From Streptomyces sp. NRRL B-1347 (GTDB taxonomy: Bacteria > Actinomycetota > Actinomycetes > Streptomycetales > Streptomycetaceae), in the NCBI RefSeq assembly GCF_000720325.1, contig NZ_JOJM01000005.1, positions 1-64,000 on the forward strand: a DNA stretch of 64,000 bases. Reading direction: 5' to 3'. Shown here in pieces: positions 26,117-34,887 of this stretch (within the stretch, counting starts at the first letter, position 1; each line of letters opens with the position of its first letter). Both the position numbers and the translations under genes were made by a program. The notes beneath the pieces are model-generated. The model did not search any database. It was not told the origin of the DNA and saw nothing but the letters and a program-made list of their open reading frames with translations.

Positions 26117-27070
26117 TCAGGCTTCCGCCGACCGGGTCGCGAGGACGCTCGCCACTTCGTACAGATAGCGGTTGACCGGCGTCGGCGTCCCGGTGCGCTC
26201 GCCGAGCCGGACGACCGAGCCGTTCCACGCGTCCAGCTCGGACGGGCGGCCCGACAGGATGTCGCGCTGGAGCGACGAGGTGCCGTCGGCGGGCTGCTGG
26301 TCGACGAAGTCCAGCGTCCTCGGCACGATGTCCGGTGGCAGCGGCACGTCGTGGGCCGCCGCCAGGTGCTGGATCTCGGTCATGCCCTCGACCAGCAGCC
26401 GCCGTGTCCCCGGCCGCGAGCGCAGCGTGCCGAACGGCGCGTCCGTCACCGTGCCGAGCCCGCCGAAGGGCACCACGAAGAGGAACTTGGCCCACAGCTC
26501 CGCCCAGATGTCGTCCGGCACAGAGGCGGCAACGGACGCGCCCGTCAGGGCGGCCGCGAGGCGCGCCACGCGCTCGGACGGGTTGTTGTCCCACTCCGCG
26601 AACGCCAGGGCCGCAGGGCCGCCGGCATGGAGCACGCGCCCGGGTCCGTCAAGGCGTGCGATGATCTTCGCGGTGCCGGGCAGGACCGTGCCGCGGCCGA
26701 CCGCGCGGGCCACCTGCTCGGGGGCCTCCACGCCGTTCTGGAACGTCACGACCGCCGTGCCGGAGCCGACGAGCGGCTTCAACGCGGCGATGGCGGACGG
26801 CAGTTGCCAGGTCTTGACGCACAGCAGGGCGTAGTCGACCTCGCCGATGTCCCGGGTGTCGTCGGTCGCGCGCACCGGTGCCACGGCGAAGTCCCCGGCC
26901 GTGCTGTCCACGCGCAGACCGTCGCGCCGCAGGGCCTCCAGATGGGCGCCCCGCGCGACGAAGTGCACGTCGTGCCCGGCGGCGGCGAGCCGCCCGCCGA
27001 AGTACCCGCCGACCCCGCCGCTGCCGATCACCGCGACGCGGACCTGCCCCGCCCCTGCATTCCCCGCCAT
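26117..27070 (-). CDS. 2-dehydropantoate 2-reductase (PanE/ApbA family)
   Basis: The 317-residue protein has the NADPH motif GSGGVGGYFGGRL, the LLCVKTWQ and TFQNGV motifs, and the WAELWAKFLFVVPF segment with the catalytic lysine. PanE reduces ketopantoate in pantothenate synthesis. Bacteria often carry several paralogues acting on other 2-keto acids, and no other pan gene is near, so the substrate is not certain. Confidence 0.83.
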   Translation of the reverse strand: MAGNAGAGQVRVAVIGSGGVGGYFGGRLAAAGHDVHFVARGAHLEALRRDGLRVDSTAGDFAVAPVRATDDTRDIGEVDYALLCVKTWQLPSAIAALKPLVGSGTAVVTFQNGVEAPEQVARAVGRGTVLPGTAKIIARLDGPGRVLHAGGPAALAFAEWDNNPSERVARLAAALTGASVAASVPDDIWAELWAKFLFVVPFGGLGTVTDAPFGTLRSRPGTRRLLVEGMTEIQHLAAAHDVPLPPDIVPRTLDFVDQQPADGTSSLQRDILSGRPSELDAWNGSVVRLGERTGTPTPVNRYLYEVASVLATRSAEA

Positions 27071-27163
27071 GGAGAACCTCCCCTTGATTCCCGGTCGTCG
27101 CGCCGGGCGCCCGCGGCCCGGACCGGGCCAGCCTATTCCGGACCGCGCGGCGCCCCCACGGGC

Positions 27164-28300
27164 CTACAGGGGCAGCGCGCACACCGCCATCGGCGCCGCG
27201 AACGGCTCGCCGGTCAGGGTGAGTTCACCCGTGCCCTCGTCGACGCGGAAGACGCTCACGGAACCGGACCGCTGGTTGCTGACGAACAGCAGCCGCTGCG
27301 CCGGGGAGAAGGCGAGGTGCCGGGGGAAGTCCCCGCCCGCGGGCGTCGTGCCCAGGAGGCGCAGCTGGGCTCCGTCGCGCTCGACGGCGTACCGTGCCAG
27401 GGAGTTGTGCCCCCGGTTGGCGACGTACGCGAAGCGGCCGTCGCGGGTCACCAGGGGCTGCGCCGGATAGTTCGTGAGGCCGGGCGGGGTGCCCGTGGAC
27501 TGCGGCTCACCCGGTGTCAGGCGCCCGGTCGTGGCGTCGTAGGCGCAGGCCACGACCGTGTTGTCCAGCTCGTTGGCCACGTACGCGAAGCAGCCGGACG
27601 GGTGGAACGCGAGGTGCCGCGGTCCGGCGCCCGCCCGCAGCGTCACCCGGGTGACCGGGCGCAGCGTGCCCGCCCCCGTGTCGAGGCGGTACGTGTACAC
27701 GGTGTCGGTCCCCAGATCGACCGCCAGGACGTGGCGGCCGTCCGGGGACGTCACGATCTGGTGGGCGCGCGGGCCCTGCTGCCCGGGGCCGGGCGCGGGC
27801 TCGGAGTGCTTGACGAGGTCGGTGCGTTCGCCGAGCGCGCCGGACTCCTCGATGGGGTGCACGGCCACGCTGCCGGAGGTGTAGTTGGCGCTGAGCAGCC
27901 AGCGGCCGCTCGGGTGCACGGACAGATGACAGGGGCCGTCGCCGCCGGTGCCGCGGGTGCCGAGCACCCGGTGCGCGCCGTCGGGGGAGAGCGCGACGGC
28001 GGTCACGGTGCCCGGCGACCGCTCGTTGACGCAGTACAGCGTCTGCCCTGAGGGGTGCGCCGCCAGGTACGACGGGTCGAGGACCCCGGCGAGCGTCCCG
28101 GCACCGGTGATGCGGCCCGTCGTCTCGTCGTACGTGGCGAGGCCGATGCCGGTGCCGCCGCCCGGTTCGGAGGTGTAGGTGCCGAGGAAGAGGGGGCGCC
28201 CGCGGCCGGGGAGCGGCGCGGCCCCGGCGGACGTGGTGGTGACGGCGGCCCCGGCGGCGGCCGCGGCGAGTGTCGTAGCGATGAACCGGCGTCTGTCCAT
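27164..28300 (-). CDS. Lactonase-family (7-bladed propeller) protein with Tat signal
   Basis: The 378-residue protein begins MDRRRFIATTLAAAAAGAA, a twin-arginine-type signal, then FLGTYTSEPGGGTGIGLA and repeated blade motifs (HLSVHPSGRWLLSANY, HLAFHPSGCFAYVANELDNT, HLAFSPAQRLLFVSNQRSGS). The family contains E. coli 6-phosphogluconolactonase (Pgl/YbhE) and muconate-lactonising enzymes. Export makes the pentose-phosphate role unlikely; an extracellular lactonase is possible. A cluster of GCAAC half-sites lies 83-108 bp upstream. Confidence 0.83.
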   Translation of the reverse strand: MDRRRFIATTLAAAAAGAAVTTTSAGAAPLPGRGRPLFLGTYTSEPGGGTGIGLATYDETTGRITGAGTLAGVLDPSYLAAHPSGQTLYCVNERSPGTVTAVALSPDGAHRVLGTRGTGGDGPCHLSVHPSGRWLLSANYTSGSVAVHPIEESGALGERTDLVKHSEPAPGPGQQGPRAHQIVTSPDGRHVLAVDLGTDTVYTYRLDTGAGTLRPVTRVTLRAGAGPRHLAFHPSGCFAYVANELDNTVVACAYDATTGRLTPGEPQSTGTPPGLTNYPAQPLVTRDGRFAYVANRGHNSLARYAVERDGAQLRLLGTTPAGGDFPRHLAFSPAQRLLFVSNQRSGSVSVFRVDEGTGELTLTGEPFAAPMAVCALPL

Positions 28301-28382
28301 GCTGCACCTCGTGTGTCAGAAGTGACGGTAGTGGCGATGTGGCAGACACCTTGGACCCTGGGCGGTTGAACAGGCAATAGCC

Positions 28383-28408
28383 GCAACATGGGTTGCATCA
28401 TGTGCAAC
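28383..28408 (-). promoter_or_regulatory. Triple GCAAC/GTTGC half-site cluster
   Basis: GCAAC (28383-28387), GTTGC (28392-28396) and GCAAC (28404-28408) alternate in orientation; GTTGCA-tcatg-TGCAAC is a perfect 6-bp dyad. It lies upstream of the lactonase start and is a candidate operator. Confidence 0.4.
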
Positions 28409-28488
28409 GCGGACAAGGGCCGGACAAAGGGGTGCAGGTCGGTCCCGAACCGCGCCCGCCGTTCCGCCGTCCCGTCGCCGCCAGACCG

Positions 28489-29412
28489 TCAAGAGTCGAC
28501 TCGGTCCCCGCCGTTCCATCCGTGTGCGTCTGCCAACGCGTCCGCGTAAAGGCGGAACAGACGGGGTGCGGGGCGCGCCGGATCCCCGGTCGGCCGCGGC
28601 TGTGCCAGGAGCTCCCAGCAGCGCGCGGCGAGGGCCCTGGCCCTGCGGCCCGCCCAGGGCTCGGGCAGCAGCTCGGGTGGCAGCAGCGGGTCCGGCCTCA
28701 TCGCCGCGGAAAACGCGGCGGCGAGCGTGACGGCCAGGGTGAGCCGCTCGACGTCCGTCATCTCCCCGGCGCCGCCCGGTCCCGCGAGGAAGGACTCGGC
28801 GAGGGCCGCGAGCCGGTCGTGGCGCTCGGCGATCTCCGGGAGCGGCCACAGGGCCGCGGCCAGGTCCCGGGGCGTCTCCAGTTCGCCGATGCGTAGATCC
28901 GTGCTGGTGAGAAAGGTGACCGAGGGCAGCACGCCGAGGTGGCGTGCCGCTGCCTCCACTAGGTCGCCGACCGCGTTGGCGCACACGTACAGACCGCCCT
29001 GGACGGGGGCGGCGCCGAGGTGCAGGAGGGTGTCGCGCAGCGTGTCGCGGGCGGCGCGCCTCGACTCGGGCACGGCGAAGGCGAACAGGTGCCAGGTGCC
29101 GTCCCACGGCGCGAGCCCCTGATCCTGGCGGTACGCGTGCCGCACGTACGCGGCGTCCGGGGCGAGGGAGCCGGTGGCGTCGGCGACGGCGCGCAGCACG
29201 GCCTTGCGGCCCCGGCCCTCGTGGGTGAACCGGCCCTCGCCGACGAGTCGTTTGACGCAGAGCCGGACCTGTTGGTCGCTCATGCCGAGGACGTTCGCGA
29301 CCGTGTACAGCTCGCCCGCGTCGACGGTGCCGTCCTCGCGGACGAGGGCGTGGACCAAGAGGCGCGTCGGAATCTCGGGCCGGTCCGCGGCCTCGTGTGC
29401 GGTGGTGCTCAT
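28489..29412 (-). CDS. PaaX-like transcriptional regulator
   Basis: The 307-residue protein has an N-terminal winged helix (LVHALVREDGTVDAGELYTV, SDQQVRLCVKRLVGEGRF) and a PaaX-type middle domain (WDGTWHLFAFAVPESRRAAR, LHLGAAPVQGGLYVCANAV). PaaX represses phenylacetate catabolism in E. coli, but no paa genes are nearby, so the ligand is unknown. Its ATG overlaps the stop of the upstream acetyltransferase by four bases (ATGA). A repeated motif upstream of that gene (30166-30205) may be its binding site. Confidence 0.82.
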   Translation of the reverse strand: MSTTAHEAADRPEIPTRLLVHALVREDGTVDAGELYTVANVLGMSDQQVRLCVKRLVGEGRFTHEGRGRKAVLRAVADATGSLAPDAAYVRHAYRQDQGLAPWDGTWHLFAFAVPESRRAARDTLRDTLLHLGAAPVQGGLYVCANAVGDLVEAAARHLGVLPSVTFLTSTDLRIGELETPRDLAAALWPLPEIAERHDRLAALAESFLAGPGGAGEMTDVERLTLAVTLAAAFSAAMRPDPLLPPELLPEPWAGRRARALAARCWELLAQPRPTGDPARPAPRLFRLYADALADAHGWNGGDRVDS

Positions 29413-30071
29413 CGTGTCTCCCGGATTGCTGGAGCCTGCGCGGGCGTGACCGCGCGGCGCATGGTCGTCACCGCGCCGAAGCCCATCAGGGAACGCAGAT
29501 ACGGCGTGCGCCGGGTCCCTGCCGCGGTGAAGCCGTGCCGTTCGTACAGGGCGCGGGCCCGCGGGTTGACGTCGATGACGTCCAGCCGGACGCGGTGGCG
29601 GCCCGCCTCGGCCGCGACGGCGATGACCTCCCGCAGCAGCAGGCTGCCGATGCCGTGGCCGCGCTGGTCCGCGGCCACGGCGATGCCGTCCATGGCCAGC
29701 TCCCCGGCGGTGGCCGTCCGCTCGAACAGGGCGAGCGCCGCGAGCCGCGGCAGACCGCGGAGCGGGCCGTACGCGGACAGGACGTCGCGCACGCCTCCTC
29801 CGGTCAGCGCGCGCCCGTCAAGGCGGAATCCGGCGACGCCCACGATCCGCTCCCCGCGCGCCGCGACGACGCCCCGGTCGTGGTGCAGATGCCGGGCGAG
29901 GAAGGCCCGCCCGGCGTCGGGCGGGCCGAGGCCCGGGCCCAGCTTCCGCCCGAAGGCCTCCCAGTAGAGCGCGGCGACCTGCTCCTCCGCGCCTTCCGGG
30001 ACGCCCCGCCGTATGCCGACCTCCCCGTCGGCCGACGCCGTGCGCCCGTGCTCCTGCTCCGCCGCGCTCAT
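29409..30071 (-). CDS. GNAT-family N-acetyltransferase, coupled to the PaaX-like gene
   Basis: The 220-residue protein has MDGIAVAADQRGHGIGSLLL (acetyl-CoA motif) and IDVNPRARALYERHGF. The N-terminal 25 residues are charged and variable. The start ATG at 30071 gives typical length. The stop overlaps the PaaX-like start, so the enzyme and regulator form one operon. They diverge from the membrane hydrolase across a region with tandem repeats. Substrate unknown. Confidence 0.83.
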   Translation of the reverse strand: MSAAEQEHGRTASADGEVGIRRGVPEGAEEQVAALYWEAFGRKLGPGLGPPDAGRAFLARHLHHDRGVVAARGERIVGVAGFRLDGRALTGGGVRDVLSAYGPLRGLPRLAALALFERTATAGELAMDGIAVAADQRGHGIGSLLLREVIAVAAEAGRHRVRLDVIDVNPRARALYERHGFTAAGTRRTPYLRSLMGFGAVTTMRRAVTPAQAPAIRETR

Positions 30072-30165
30072 GCGTACCGCTCCCTCCCGTGGATCCGCCC
30101 CTTGCGAAGAGTCGCGCCCTGAGGAAGCGCCCCTTGTGCGATCGAGTGTATTACGTTCATGCTCA

Positions 30166-30205
30166 GAACGAGAGTTTCTCAAACGATAGATTTCTCGAAC
30201 GAGAG
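30166..30205. promoter_or_regulatory. Three tandem (R)AACGAKAG motifs separated by TTTCTC
   Basis: GAACGAGAG (30166-30174), TTTCTC, AAACGATAG (30181-30189), A-TTTCTC, GAACGAGAG (30197-30205). The outer copies are identical and 31 bp apart, about three helical turns. The block lies in the divergent space between the GNAT-PaaX operon and the hydrolase, 16 bp before the hydrolase start. Confidence 0.6.
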
Positions 30206-30220
30206 GCATGGGGGTGGGGC

Positions 30221-31309
30221 ATGCGACGGCACCTGCGCGGCGCGGCCGGGTCGGGGCGGGGACGGAAGAGGCGCCGCGTGGTGGTGTGGTGCCTGGTCGG
30301 CGTGGTGCTCGTGGCCGCGGGCCTCGGCGGCGTGGTGCTCTGGCAGCACGTGTACGCGCTGCGCGAGGAGCGGGTGCGGCTGCGGCACGACGGGCACACG
30401 CTCGACGGCGTCCTCGCCCGCCCGGAGAAGGGTCAAGGGCCCTTCGGCGTGGTCGTGTTCGTGCACGGTGACGGGCCCGTCGACGCGACCCACGACTCGT
30501 TCTACCGGCCTCTGTGGGAGTCATTCGCCAGGGCCGGATACGCCTCGCTGTCCTTCAGCAAGCCCGGTGTCGGCGGCTCGGGCGGCGACTGGCTGGAGCA
30601 GAGCATGGCCGACCGGGCGGAGGAGACCCTGGCCGCGGTCGCCTGGGCCCGCGCCCGGCCCGACGTCGACCGGCGGCGCGTCGGCCTGTGGGGCGCGAGC
30701 CAGGCGGGCTGGGTGCTGCCGAAGGTCGCCGCCCGCGACCGGAACCTCCAGTTCGTCATCGCCGTCTCACCGGCCGTCAACTGGCAGCGCCAAGGCCGCT
30801 ACAACCTCCTTGCCGAGCTGCGCCGCGACGGCGCGTCCCCGGCGCGGAAGGCCGCGGCGCTGCGCAGGCGCGAGGTGACGCTGCGGCTGCTGCGCAGGGG
30901 CGCGTCGTTCGCCGAGTACCGCTCCGCCGTCCACGACCCGCGCGGCATGACCGCCGGCCGCTGGCGCTTCGCCTCGCGCAACCACACCGCCGACGCCACC
31001 GCGGACCTGCGCGCGATGCGCGGCACACCGGTCCTGCTGGTCCTGGCGGGCCACGACGACAACGTCGACGTGGCCGAGACCGAGTCCGTCTACCGCGCGC
31101 TCCTGCCCCGCACGAGCCTGCGCGTGGAGCACTACCCGGGCGCCACCCACTCCCTGGTGCCGGACGACCTCGAACGCTCCGAGGTCAGGATCACCCTCAC
31201 CGCGGTGTTCGCTCCCCGGTCGGTCTACGCCGCCGGATTCCTCGCCGCGCAACGCCACTTCGTCCAGGGCCTCGCCGTCCCGGCCGGAGGCGCGACGCGC
31301 GACCGGTGA
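30221..31309 (+). CDS. Membrane-anchored alpha/beta hydrolase
   Basis: The 362-residue protein has a basic N-terminus and one membrane helix (about 19-41, VVVWCLVGVVLVAAGLGGVV), placing the hydrolase outside the membrane. The fold shows the oxyanion motif VFVHGDGP, the nucleophile elbow GASQAG, the acid in LAGHDDNVD and the His in GATHS. Relatives are dienelactone-hydrolase or peptidase-like enzymes. ATG 30221 is chosen at the basic/TM start; upstream codons fall in the operator-like repeat region. Substrate unknown. Confidence 0.83.
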   Translation: MRRHLRGAAGSGRGRKRRRVVVWCLVGVVLVAAGLGGVVLWQHVYALREERVRLRHDGHTLDGVLARPEKGQGPFGVVVFVHGDGPVDATHDSFYRPLWESFARAGYASLSFSKPGVGGSGGDWLEQSMADRAEETLAAVAWARARPDVDRRRVGLWGASQAGWVLPKVAARDRNLQFVIAVSPAVNWQRQGRYNLLAELRRDGASPARKAAALRRREVTLRLLRRGASFAEYRSAVHDPRGMTAGRWRFASRNHTADATADLRAMRGTPVLLVLAGHDDNVDVAETESVYRALLPRTSLRVEHYPGATHSLVPDDLERSEVRITLTAVFAPRSVYAAGFLAAQRHFVQGLAVPAGGATRDR

Positions 31310-31328
31310 ACGGGGCGCGGCGGGACGC

Positions 31329-32264
31329 TCACGCGCCGGCGCGCGAGCGGCGCCGGTAGCCGCCGGGGGCCTGGCCGTACTCGCGCTTGAAGGCCTTGGC
31401 GAAGGCGTACTCGGAGCCGTAGCCCGTGCGGGCGGCGACCGTGGTCAGGGGGACCTCGGACTCCCGCAGGAGCTGGGCGGCGGTCGTCATCCGCCAGCGC
31501 GTCACGTACGCCATCGGCGGCTCGCCGACCAGCGTCGCGAAGCGGCGGGCGAAGGCCGCGCGGGACAGGCCCGCGCGGTCGGCGAGGGACTCGACGGTCC
31601 ACTGGCCGGCCGGGTCCGTGTGGATCGCGGCGAGGGCCGGGGCGACCGCGGAGTCGCTGAGCGCGGCGGCCCAGCCCTTGGCGGTCGCGGGCGGCTGGTC
31701 CTCGAGCCAGGCCCGCAGGATGTAGAGCAGGAGCGAGTCGATCAGGGCCGGGACGATCCCGGCCGAACCGATGCGCGGGTGCTCCAGTTCGGTGCCGAGG
31801 AGCTGGACGGCGGCGCTCAGCTCCGGGTGGCGGCCGTGCCCCGTGGACAGGTGGACGACCTCGGGCAGCTGCCCCACCAGCGGATGCGGACGCCCCTGGT
31901 CCAAGTGGTAGTTGCCGCACAGCAGGCTGGTGCGCGGGCCGTCGCCGCCCAGTGAGACCGTGCCGATGGGCGAACCCGGGCTGAACTGCTCGGCCCGCTC
32001 CTCCTCGGCCGGTGTCGACGGGTGGTCGGCGAGGACGTGCGCGGTGCCGTCCCGCAGGAACACCACGTCGCCGGGGCTGAGGGCGAGCGGCGGCAACTGG
32101 GGCGCGCCCACGGGGATCAGCCAGCAGGTGCCGTGCAGCACCACGTGGAACCCGGCACCGGCGGCGGAGGGCAGCCGCAGGCCCCAGGGTGCGCGTCCTT
32201 CGGTGCGCACGGATGTGGGATGCCCGGTCCGCATCGAGCTCAGCGCCTCGGTCAGGATGTCCAA
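31329..32264 (-). CDS. AraC-family regulator with AraC_binding_2-type cupin
   Basis: The 311-residue protein has an N-terminal cupin (FHVVLHGTCWLIPVGA, LALSPGDVVFLRDGTAHVLA) and a C-terminal AraC domain (WTVESLADRAGLSRAAFARR, LTTVAARTGYGSEYAFAKAF). I chose the TTG at 32264, which gives MDILTEALSSMRTG, the usual N-terminus of this family, after AAGGGG. Its 5' end faces the 3' end of the quinone reductase-like gene; the two are in the same direction and 56 bp apart, so it may be co-transcribed with and control it. Confidence 0.83.
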   Translation of the reverse strand: MDILTEALSSMRTGHPTSVRTEGRAPWGLRLPSAAGAGFHVVLHGTCWLIPVGAPQLPPLALSPGDVVFLRDGTAHVLADHPSTPAEEERAEQFSPGSPIGTVSLGGDGPRTSLLCGNYHLDQGRPHPLVGQLPEVVHLSTGHGRHPELSAAVQLLGTELEHPRIGSAGIVPALIDSLLLYILRAWLEDQPPATAKGWAAALSDSAVAPALAAIHTDPAGQWTVESLADRAGLSRAAFARRFATLVGEPPMAYVTRWRMTTAAQLLRESEVPLTTVAARTGYGSEYAFAKAFKREYGQAPGGYRRRSRAGA

Positions 32265-32320
32265 CGCCCCGCCCCTTCGTCGTCGTCCACGATCGGGCCG
32301 CCCACGATACGGGCCGTTGA

Positions 32321-33247
32321 TCAAGAGACGGTCAACACCACCTTGCCCTGGGTGCGACCGGACGCGACCAGCTCGTGCGCCCGCGCGGCTTCGGTGAGGT
32401 CGAACGTCGCGGAGACGTGCGGCCGTATCCGCCCCGCGTCGACGAGCCGGGCGATCGCTTCCAGGGACGCGTAGTCCGGCTCCACGGAGACGCCCGCGAA
32501 GCGGCGGCCCGCCTCCTCGACGGCCGCGGCCAGCTCCTGGTTGCCGTGCTCCATGATGCTCACCAGGGTCCCGCCGGGACGAAGCACCGACAGCGAACGC
32601 GCGCCGTCGGACGAGGAGTCGAAGACCACGTCGAGGTCCTTGACCGCCTCGGTGTAGTCGGTGGTGCGGTAGTCGATGACCTCGTCGGCGCCCAGGCCGC
32701 GGACGAAGTCGTGCTTGGGGGCGCTCGCCAGGGCGGTCACATGGGCGCCGCGCGCCTTCGCGATCTGCACGGCGAAGTGCCCGACGCCGCCCGCGGCGCG
32801 GTGGACCAGGACGCGCTGGCCCTCGGTGAGCCGGGCCGCGTCGACCAGGCCCTGCCACGCGGTGAGCCCGGCGAGCGGCACCGAGGCCGCGTGCACGTGG
32901 TCGACCGCGGCGGGCTTGCGGGCCACCTGGCGCGACGGCACGGCGACGTAGTCCGCGTACGCGGTCGCCGCACGCGGGAAGAACGGCATGCCGAACACCT
33001 CGTCGCCGGGCTTGAACCGGGCGCCGGGGGCCGCTTCCTCGACGACGCCGGAGATGTCCCAGCCCACGCCGTACGGCGGCTCGCCGAGCAGCGGGTAGGC
33101 ACCCGACCGGACCGCCACGTCGACCGGGTTCACGCCGCTGGCGCGCACACGGACGAGGACCTCACCGCCGAGTGGCGTGGGCCGTTCGGTCTCGACGGTC
33201 TCCAGGACCTCGGGGCCGCCGAAGGACTGCTGGATCACTGCGCGCAT
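32321..33247 (-). CDS. Zinc-independent NADP-dependent quinone oxidoreductase (MDR family)
   Basis: The 308-residue protein has FGGPEVLETVE, VRASGVNPVDVAVRSG, the Rossmann motif HRAAGGVGHFAVQIAKARG and GADEVIDYRTTD, without the zinc-binding Cys/His set. This is the QOR/zeta-crystallin branch, which reduces quinones or enones. ATG 33247 follows AGGAGA. Two inverted repeats (33311-33325, 33334-33345) lie upstream. Confidence 0.88.
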   Translation of the reverse strand: MRAVIQQSFGGPEVLETVETERPTPLGGEVLVRVRASGVNPVDVAVRSGAYPLLGEPPYGVGWDISGVVEEAAPGARFKPGDEVFGMPFFPRAATAYADYVAVPSRQVARKPAAVDHVHAASVPLAGLTAWQGLVDAARLTEGQRVLVHRAAGGVGHFAVQIAKARGAHVTALASAPKHDFVRGLGADEVIDYRTTDYTEAVKDLDVVFDSSSDGARSLSVLRPGGTLVSIMEHGNQELAAAVEEAGRRFAGVSVEPDYASLEAIARLVDAGRIRPHVSATFDLTEAARAHELVASGRTQGKVVLTVS

Positions 33248-33636
33248 GACGGGATCTCCTACTGGCTGGGGGCTCGGGCCGCGGAGACGATCCGCGGCCC
33301 CGCCCGACGTGTTGATGTGCTCAACCCTAGGAAGATCGAACGATCCGCTGAATATCCTGCGCGCTCTCAAAGATGTCCTGTCGTCTCGTGCGAGAGCAGG
33401 GTGAGCCATGAGTGGGAGGGAAGGGCGGCGGGCGGCCGCGTTGGGGCGCAGGGGTCCTCGCAGTCGCGGTCCCTGGCGCGGTCCGCTCCTCGCCGCCGGG
33501 TGAACGCGGTCTCCGCCGCGCGGCGGAGACGGGTGCGCCGACGGAGCGATGTGCCGGGTGCCCGGCGCCGGAGAGGCTCGGGAGCGCGGACGCCCAGCCC
33601 AGGTCGCGTACCGCACCCGCCGACCCGGAGGACGCC
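33248..33636. other. Intergenic region with two inverted repeats
   Basis: These 389 bases contain GTTGA-tgtgc-TCAAC (33311-33325) and GATCG-aa-CGATC (33334-33345), both within 100 bp of the quinone reductase start. A 31-codon ORF (33408-33503, plus strand) has no recognisable features and is not called. The rest shows nothing I can support. Confidence 0.5.
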
Positions 33637-34761
33637 GTGACACTCCCGACCCCGCTTCCCGACTCCCCGGCGGCGCCCGCCGGTTCGGGCCCGCGCGGCC
33701 ACCGGCCCAGGGCGCCGTGGTGGCGGCGCTGGCCCGCGTGGGCGCCGCGCGCCGCCGCCCTGTGGGCCGTCATGAGCGCCGCCGTGCAGATGGCCTGGGC
33801 GGCGACCGGCACCGGCGTACCGCTGGCGGGGGAGCGGTACTACCCGTCCGCCGTGCTCCTCGCCACGGCCGTCGCGGGGATCCTCGCCGCGGCGGTGAGT
33901 CTGGCCTCGGCGCGGGCGCTCACGCGGCGGGGCCGCATCGCGGTCGGGGTGTCGTTCGGCGTGCTGCTCCCCGCGCTCGGCTGGACCGTGCCGGGCGTGC
34001 CGCCGACCTTCGTGACGCTGGCCTCCGGCTCGGGCGTGGACAGCGTCACCGGCCTGGCGCAGCTCCTCCTGACGACGGGGAGCACGGTCCTGCTCGCCGT
34101 GGCCGCCGTGGCGTACCGCCGTCGCCTCAAGGGCCGTTGCCCCCGCTGCGGGCAGGCGCACACCGGGCCGAGCGACGGGCCGCTGGCGCATCCGGAGCCG
34201 TCGACCGCGCCGCGCCGGACGAGAGTGACGGCGTACGTCCTGCTCTGCGGCCTGCTGCCCTGGGCCGGGGTGAAGACCGTCTGGCTGTGCGGCGGCGACG
34301 CGATCGGCGTGCGCGGGGAGGCCTGGCAGAAGGAGGTCGAGGCGGACTCGTCCGGCGCCCCCAGGGCCCTCGCCGCCGTGGGGATCGACGTCACGGTCCT
34401 CGCCGCGCTCCTCGGCGTCTTCCTGCTCCTCGGCCTGCTGCACCGCTGGGGGCAGGTCTTCCCGCGATGGGCGCCGCCCCTGTCCGGGCGCCGCGTGCCG
34501 CGGCTGCTGCCGCTGGTCCCGGCCTGGCTCACCGGCGCCGGACTCGCCTGCTACGGAACGCTCCTGACGCTCGGCGCCGCACTCATGGCAGTCGGCGTCC
34601 TGCCGGGCCCGGAGCCGGAGGGCGTCTTCACCACCGGTTCCGGGCTCACGTGGATGGTGGCGTTCGGCGGCCTCGCCTTCGGCGGGCTCGGCTGGGCACT
34701 GCTCATCGGCGCGCGCTCGTACGCCGCCAGGACCGGGCCCCGATGCGTTTTGGCCGAATAG
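33637..34761 (+). CDS. Multi-pass membrane protein of unknown function
   Basis: The 374-residue protein has about eight hydrophobic segments and a cytosolic-looking loop after helix 4 with CPRCGQ, a single CxxC. I do not recognise the family. GTG 33637 follows CGGAGGA, which is why I prefer it to longer upstream readings. No partner gene is adjacent; the next gene downstream is a secreted toxin with its own ribosome binding site after 126 bp. Confidence 0.7.
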   Translation: MTLPTPLPDSPAAPAGSGPRGHRPRAPWWRRWPAWAPRAAALWAVMSAAVQMAWAATGTGVPLAGERYYPSAVLLATAVAGILAAAVSLASARALTRRGRIAVGVSFGVLLPALGWTVPGVPPTFVTLASGSGVDSVTGLAQLLLTTGSTVLLAVAAVAYRRRLKGRCPRCGQAHTGPSDGPLAHPEPSTAPRRTRVTAYVLLCGLLPWAGVKTVWLCGGDAIGVRGEAWQKEVEADSSGAPRALAAVGIDVTVLAALLGVFLLLGLLHRWGQVFPRWAPPLSGRRVPRLLPLVPAWLTGAGLACYGTLLTLGAALMAVGVLPGPEPEGVFTTGSGLTWMVAFGGLAFGGLGWALLIGARSYAARTGPRCVLAE

Positions 34762-34887
34762 CCGTCACCAGGCACGTCATATCGGTCAGTCGGCTCCCGG
34801 AGCCGCTGATCGGCCGTCTGTGCGGGTGAACCTTTGTTCCCGCGCCGCCGCGCGGGACCAGTATGAGCGCAGACGAGGAGCCACTGA

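Noticed and set aside
33408..33503. 31-codon ORF before the membrane protein
   Set aside because: Arg/Gly-rich, no ribosome binding site or recognisable feature.
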